DNA of 64,000 nt, taken from positions 179,805,240 through 179,869,239 of the forward strand of contig CM043944.1 of assembly GCA_014529385.2 (NCBI GenBank), given 5' to 3'. A program made the translations under genes and the position numbers. This stretch comes from Adiantum capillus-veneris (lineage: Eukaryota; Streptophyta; Polypodiopsida; Polypodiales; Pteridaceae). How positions within the stretch are numbered: position 1 is the stretch's first letter; the number at the start of each line of letters is the position of its first letter. Below, piece by piece: positions 58,945 to 64,000 of the stretch. The notes under the pieces are model-generated. The model did no database searches. It was not told the DNA's origin and was given only the letters and a program-made list of their open reading frames with translations.

Positions 58945-59715
58945 CTGATGGGAAGGGGAAATGGAAAAAACACCCAGCATATAATATACCTACCTCATAC
59001 TCCCTTTTGATCTACACCGTGGAGTCGGCGACCCTCGCAGCTCCTTGTAGCTCATGCCCGACACCCAGGTGGTCCCCCTACCTGTTATGCAGCTCCTCAC
59101 GGCCTTCTAGCAATCGGTGCTCCCACTCATCCTCTACCTTACAACGGCCAGCACTCCGTGGCTCTTCTTCCCTCTGTGCTTGTTCTAGGACCCTCTCTGT
59201 AGTGCTCCAACCCCCTCACGGCATGCATCAATCTCTTCTCTACCCTTTGATGGTGGTACGTGGCCCTTCCTTGCTACAGCCCCGTCACTTGCTCTTCCTT
59301 CATCCCTGTCTGGAGAACTGTCCTTGGTCCTCTTGGCTGCTCTCTGTTGGCCCCCCCGCCTTCTTGGTCCCCTCCTAGCGTTTACTTTCTGGCCACCCGC
59401 GGCTGCCTTCTACTGCAATGGCGGCCCCACCTATCTTTGAACACCAAAGAGATCACCTCGTTGATATTCTCCTCCCTTGCCACAATGTACGACGCCTCAC
59501 AAAATTTTTCGTGCATCTTCAAGCATTGTGACTCGCAAATCTTTTGCACCATGTCTGGCCTGTTAAATGGCCGACTTAGCATACACATCCAACGGTACCT
59601 GTGACACTTGGTGCCCAAGACAGGCTCAAGCACATTGTCGCGACACTGCCTACTACCATACACCTGCCACAATGAGCCTTTCCATGGGTCAACATATTTG
59701 AGCTGCACCAGCGTG
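58945..59715. repeat. GC-rich block, copy 2 of a direct repeat
   Basis: Same orientation as 43,774-45,720 and lacking its middle ~0.9 kb. See that entry. Confidence 0.72.
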
Positions 59716-59934
59716 TGTAAGGGTAGAGACATGCCCTGGTAGTAGGTACGCTTGGTGTGGTGGGTTTGTGGAGTGTGAGAACAGTGGAAATTGAGCAGGC
59801 AGTGGTCTCCTAGTGTGCAATGTTGTTTTGAATTTGTTTTCCAAAAGGATAGGGGATTGTGGATACCCTGAGCTATAGAGAGGCCCTTTTGTTTGTGCCG
59901 AGCGTGCTCCCCCATTCCCCCTCTCCAACGTCAT
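59716..59934. other. No gene recognised
   Basis: Its reverse complement has a CCTCTCTATAGC-CAGGG phrase also present at about 43,829-43,846, so it may be an extension of the duplicated block in inverted form. Confidence 0.4.
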
Positions 59935-60095
59935 CAATTTCTATGCTATCTTTTGTGTGTGTGTGAGGGTCTAGATTTATTTTAATTTCTTTATGTCACT
60001 TGGGCCCCATCATACGGGGTCCCATAAGTTGGTAGGACTTCTTCTTCTATTGTTGTTTGTTCTTCAGTGAATTGACACGTCAGTAGTTTTGTGAT
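59935..60095 (-). repeat. R1 fragment (minus)
   Basis: Contains GTGTGTGTGTGAGGGTCTAG, TCCCATAAGTTGG and TTCTTCAGTGAATTGACA. This is the 5' part of R1 in inverted orientation, lying head to head with the next copy. Confidence 0.6.
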
Positions 60096-60111
60096 ATTTT
60101 GTCTTAAATTG

Positions 60112-60645
60112 CTGCGTATCAAGCCACTGAAGAACGGAACCAACTTGCAGATGTTGACCCAGGGCCTAAACCCTAAATGAAGAAGAAAAAGCAGTAGATG
60201 TACAGATTTCCATAGTTCATGCTAATCTGTATTGATGTGGTAGATTGTATGGATTTTTGCACCTTGCATTGGCTTTGCTAACGTGGTAGATTGTACAAAG
60301 TTTTTGTAGATTGTGCTGGCTGCTTTTCGGGCCATTATGCTTTTGGACTAGTTGCTTTTGAATTTAAAAAGCTTTTCATGTAAACTGCTTTTAATGGCCA
60401 AGGGCCTTTAAATATGAGGCTAGGGCTCATTCTCTGGCACTCTCTCGGGAGAAGGAGCAGAGGATGGAGTACCGGCTTGTACTCTTTTGATGCAATATAA
60501 AGAAATACCAAAAGGGGAGCCAAGGTTTGGGGCAATACTCTTTGGGGTAGAATTCCTCCACTTTGTGTTGCATGTGCTCTCTCTCTTTCAATTTAGTTTT
60601 TATTGAAGTGCTTAAAATTTGTTCAGTCTGTTCTTTTCTTTTGAC
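60112..60645 (+). repeat. R1 LTR-like repeat, copy 4 (plus)
   Basis: From TATCAAGCCACTGAAGAACG through TTTAAATATGAGGC and GCAATATAAAGAAAT to TTTTGACA. Shorter than copies 1 and 2 through a deletion in the first half. Confidence 0.62.
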
Positions 60646-60692
60646 ATTTCTCACAAAACCTGAGTGTTGCTAAACATAAAAAACCCCCATAG

Positions 60693-60990
60693 TCATACAT
60701 AGCGATCCCAAGCTGCCAACTCCGCCCCATGCAATAAAGCATGGCCACCTCCTATCCTGTGAGAGGGGTCCTCCAACATGTTGAAGTCCCCCCTAGCACA
60801 CCATTTCTCTACATGCGGCAAAGACTCGACAACATGAGACAAAAACTCAGCACATGCACTTGCCACATTGGGCGTGTAAATGTTCAGGAAACCCATGAGG
60901 AAACCTTGAATCTATATAGTAACCCACTGAGATCTACCTGGCACAATAATACCTTTGACCACAATGGCCTCCTTTCAAGAATCCACAATA
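60693..60990 (-). pseudogene. LINE endonuclease fragment
   Basis: FLNIYTPNVASACAEFLSHV and the GDFNMLEDPSHRIGG motif are hallmarks of the LINE AP-endonuclease (IYAPN and GGDFN blocks). The preceding SQWVTI segment is in frame apart from one stop. The fragment ends at about 60,693. Confidence 0.8.
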
Positions 60991-61839
60991 GTCATATATA
61001 CCCCGCCTCCGATACCTCAAGGTCCAAATAGAGCTCACCAAAACACCTCATAGCGACCATGCAAAATTGACCAGCATGTCTAATGTGGATCTCACACAGA
61101 TGATACTCCTAGGAATATCAATCTCACCACTCACAGGCATCGATGAAGCTCCTGATGCAATTGACCCCCCCATCTGACATTGAAATTGGGGACCACCTAA
61201 TCCATGCACTTCCATGAGACAATTCTCATGGGCTCAATGAGAGAAAATAGATGTTGCAATACTAGCCAACCTCGCTATCTTTGAGGTTGTATTGAAAGGG
61301 AGTAATCCACATCCGAGCAACCTCTAGAAAAGCACGTTTGGAGTGACTGTCCCACCCAGGCCCACTCCAAGCATGCAGCCCATAGGGCTACATCCTCTGT
61401 CGAAGAATCCTCATGTACAAATACATAGCATGGAGGGATATGAGTGTCATCTAACAAATCACCACAATGTGCCTGCAACTTGCTACATGCAACAGTGTCA
61501 CGTTGAACTTGGTTGAAGGCCAAAGTGTCTATACCGGGTTTTTCACCCCTAGGTCCCCTGTGTGGTGTGAGAACTCAGTGGCCTAGATCTGGAGCTAGCC
61601 AAGAGCTGTGTGAGGGTCCGCTCTATAGGGTCCTTGCCACATGGCGGAAAGGAGAAACCTACCAATGGATCCAAAGACTCATTGCCTTGAGCAAAAAAGA
61701 GGACGTGGACTGGAAAGCAAGCCTCCTCCGGTGGTGGGAGAGGAATCACATGAGACTATATTCAAAGAGGTCCCATTGTCTGCAAATGTCAAAGCTAGTA
61801 AACCCTTGAGGGACTACATCAAAAGGGGGAAGTCTGACC

Positions 61840-62707
61840 CAAAAGCAGCAGCCTCAAATGGGGTTGTCCCTCCTAAGCCACACGGCTCGGGAGAAAGCAT
61901 CACCAAGAGAGCACCTTGCTATTGACATGTGTCTAATCCCCTGCATCTTAGGAGGAGTAGCAGTGGGGTCGGAAGATGAGGCTGAGTGCCCCACCGGGGA
62001 GAGAGGAGAAGTGGCAGGTGCAGATGAAGGTGGACGAGGTGGGGGGGGGGGACGGGGGAGGCAAAGCGCAGCAGTGTTTGAGGAGGAGGAGGAGGGGGAG
62101 GAGTTGAAGAGGACCGAGTCTGCTCTGGGGGTCTTGCTGAAGGGGGTCAAAAAGGTCCCTGTCGGAACCTAATGTTGCTAAGTTGCAAGAGGTCGGCCAC
62201 GAGGGGGAGTAGTGTAGCAAGCTTGTCCCTATCGCTCGCAACCACCATGACCAACAGGCACCTGCTGCCAATTGTCAGTTGTATGATCCCTAGAATGTGT
62301 TGAGGCCTTTGCAAAGTGGCCCATTTGTCTGCAAATGAAGCACTATTTTAGGAGACCCAAATACTCCACATTATGTCTGATCCAACCCCTACTCACACAA
62401 GGTAGAAGTATCATCTTCTTCGGAGGGGGAGTGTGTGCCTTGAACAAGAACCCACACAGTAGGTAAACCCATGGCCTTGGCCACACACAATTAAAGCTAC
62501 AATGTGCGGAGACTCCAAAATTGTCTCAAACATGGGGAGAAGAGGAAGGTACTCTCTCCTCATGCCTAAGAAGAAAACCGATATAGGCAAATCAACCTCC
62601 TCCTCAAGCACATTTATAGTCTGGTCAAAACCATGATGCCATCGTCTGCAGTAGGCTTGAGCTCCTTGGATACCAAGCAGGCTCATTGAAATCACCTTAG
62701 ATGTCAT
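61840..62707 (-). pseudogene. LINE ORF1-like fragment
   Basis: HHGFDQTINVLEEEVDLPIS and FFLGMRREYLPLLP, then a CFICRQMGHFAKAS knuckle-like segment at about 62,345-62,300 (last Cys changed to Ser, other frame), then a Ser/Pro-rich linker (62,150-61,860). Frames change between these parts. Plant LINE ORF1 proteins commonly have a DUF4283-type domain and a knuckle; the match is by pattern only. Confidence 0.6.
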
Positions 62708-62760
62708 CTCTAGACACTTGAACTCTATCTAATAGTACCCTCCTCCCAAGAGCTGGACAT

Positions 62761-63143
62761 CGGTGATCTTACCCACATCATCAAAGAGGAGTCAGGCCTG
62801 GAGTAAGTGTCATAATAAGCAATTATATCTAATTCTCCTAAATGATCATTTAATATGGGGAAGTGCCGGGGGAGAAAAAGCTAGAATATTGGTAGGGATC
62901 CAAAGGAGGGAAAATAGGGATCCAAAGGGGGACCCATCTGCAAAATAGCAATCTACAGCAATAGGGATTAAAAGACCCTAAGGTGCAGCCCATTAAGAGT
63001 TCCAAAATGCTAAGGTTCCAAAATTCAAAGGTGTCTCCAAAGGTCAAACGCTAGGGAAATTGGGTGCTTAGTGTGTGTCACAAAAAGTCTTTATCAATCC
63101 CTACATAGGAGGGGGCGAGCCTTGCAAGTAGGGGAGGAGAGAG

Positions 63144-63145
<2 letters not shown>
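62761..63145. other. No gene recognised
   Basis: Purine-rich, with a GATCCAAAGG-GGG phrase repeated at about 62,896 and 62,919. Confidence 0.4.

Positions 63146-63186
<41 letters not shown>
63146..63186. repeat. (CA)n microsatellite
   Basis: About 20 uninterrupted CA units. Confidence 0.95.
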
Positions 63187-63187
<1 letters not shown>

Positions 63188-63640
63188 GCTCCCTTTACAC
63201 AAAGTGAATGAGGGACACATGTCAGCTCCCTAGCCCAGATGCCCTCAAGGTGTACTCAAATCCTATTGGATGGCCTTGGAGGTGGACCAATGAGAATTAG
63301 GCTAGAGTAAATCTAGTTTAATTAATTTAAAAACACTTAATAAAAGAACCAATGGGAGTTAAGCTCTCTAGAAGACTATTGGACAGTCTCCCAAGGGGTC
63401 CAATGAGCATTCAACAGCCAAATGGCTTGCGTGATTCCTATTGGCCGGGAGGCAAAGGGGTCCAATGAGAGTTTAGTTGCATTTATTAATTACCTAAATC
63501 TCTCACAGAATGGGAAAAGGGGGACATGTCAGAAGGCTATCACTTATGCTGCTTAATTACCATTGGCTAAGCCTGGGGAGGACCAATAGGATGCTAGCAA
63601 GAGGGCTTGACCAAGAGAGAGAGAGGGGGGCTGATTTTTC
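63187..63640. promoter_or_regulatory. CCAAT/ATTGG-rich stretch
   Basis: Eight CCAAT pentamers on either strand within about 320 bp (about 63,281-63,590), most as CCAATGRG or ATTGGC. Could be a promoter-like region or a decayed repeat; no gene was found next to it in the window. Confidence 0.45.
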
Positions 63641-64000
63641 AAAGGCATTATCACCTACACACTCACACTAGCTCATGTGTGGAGTAAGAATACCCTCTCT
63701 CCTTCTCAAGCTTTAATGGAAAGCTTATCACCTACTCCAAGCTTGTGAGAAGGGAGGCCTACACCAACAACTCTTGGCTTTGTGATGCAAATCCAACCAA
63801 GAGCCAAGCTTCAATGCATGCTCATATCCTCTACCATGCTAATCACTAAGCTAAGATATGCTAATATGAGTGATTATGTGAGGAGATGTACATCTTTCTT
63901 GTAAGAATACTCCTTCTTCCTCTAAATCTACTCTTATACCCCGCTAGCTCTCACCATCTTCAAAGGTGTGTGAGGTCTTGGGTCTGAGACCGTGAGGGAA
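63641..64000. other. No gene recognised
   Basis: AGCTTGTGAGAAGG/CTTCTCAAGCTT inverted phrases lie at about 63,703 and 63,741. The rest is unremarkable. Confidence 0.4.

Larger units (their letters stand above)
60690..62760 (-). mobile_element. LINE-type non-LTR retrotransposon fragment, decayed
   Basis: On the minus strand an ORF1-like region (62,707-61,300) is followed by the start of an apurinic-type endonuclease (about 61,000-60,693), and then sequence is lost against R1. No RT remains. Confidence 0.7.

Noticed and set aside
61854-62172. Gly/Glu-rich plus-strand frame
   Set aside because: A homopolymer G run and low complexity; the minus strand reads as the linker of a LINE ORF1.

Overview
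The window reads as nuclear DNA of a land plant with a large, repeat-rich genome. The evidence is plant-type LTR retrotransposons primed by initiator-Met and Asp tRNAs, a fragment of a plant-like DBP2/p68-type DEAD-box helicase, and long CT/AG and CA microsatellites. A fern, lycophyte or other large-genome lineage would fit, but nothing here fixes the species. No rRNA, tRNA, CRISPR array or bacterial-type operon was seen.

Layout. 1-5.2 kb: a long foldback hairpin with microsatellite arms, then two convergent spliced genes. The minus-strand gene has four exons that join exactly into an intact 855-codon frame with a D/D/E-like residue pattern. 5.2-10.3 kb: decayed Gypsy element A (+). 11.0-15.8 kb: a complete but mutated Copia element with 225-229 bp LTRs and an ATTTG target duplication, nested in an older minus-strand gag. 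17.5-21.2 kb: Gypsy B (-), same family as A, with the RT core deleted. 21.2-26.2 kb: truncated non-autonomous element C (-), holding a fragment of a host DEAD-box helicase between its 3' non-coding region and polypurine tract. 26.8-33.7 kb: Gypsy F (+) with PR, RT, RNase H and integrase, then an LTR-like stretch and a separate gag. 34.7-37.8 kb: gag of element E3 (-), split by a 1.33-kb piggyBac-like insertion at TTAA. 38.7-43.8 kb: inverted copies of an LTR-like repeat (R1) and unassigned sequence. 45,768-57,125: complete 11.4-kb LTR element D (-) with an ATAGA target duplication. It has gag, zinc knuckles and two retropepsin-like domains but no recognisable RT, RNase H or integrase. 57.1-60.7 kb: gag fragment, a duplicated GC-rich block and R1 pieces. 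60.7-62.8 kb: decayed LINE (-). 62.8-64 kb: (CA)n and a CCAAT-rich stretch.

C, D and E3 appear to form one loosely related family. C and D share LTR sequence, an LTR-start hairpin, a 3' non-coding region and an unusual C-terminal protein repeat centred on IW-x-PK. D and E3 share a gag type and have repeated palindromes in a long 5' leader. This family, together with the convergent gene pair at the left end, is the best candidate for an undescribed system. All boundaries and similarities were read by eye; no database search was possible.
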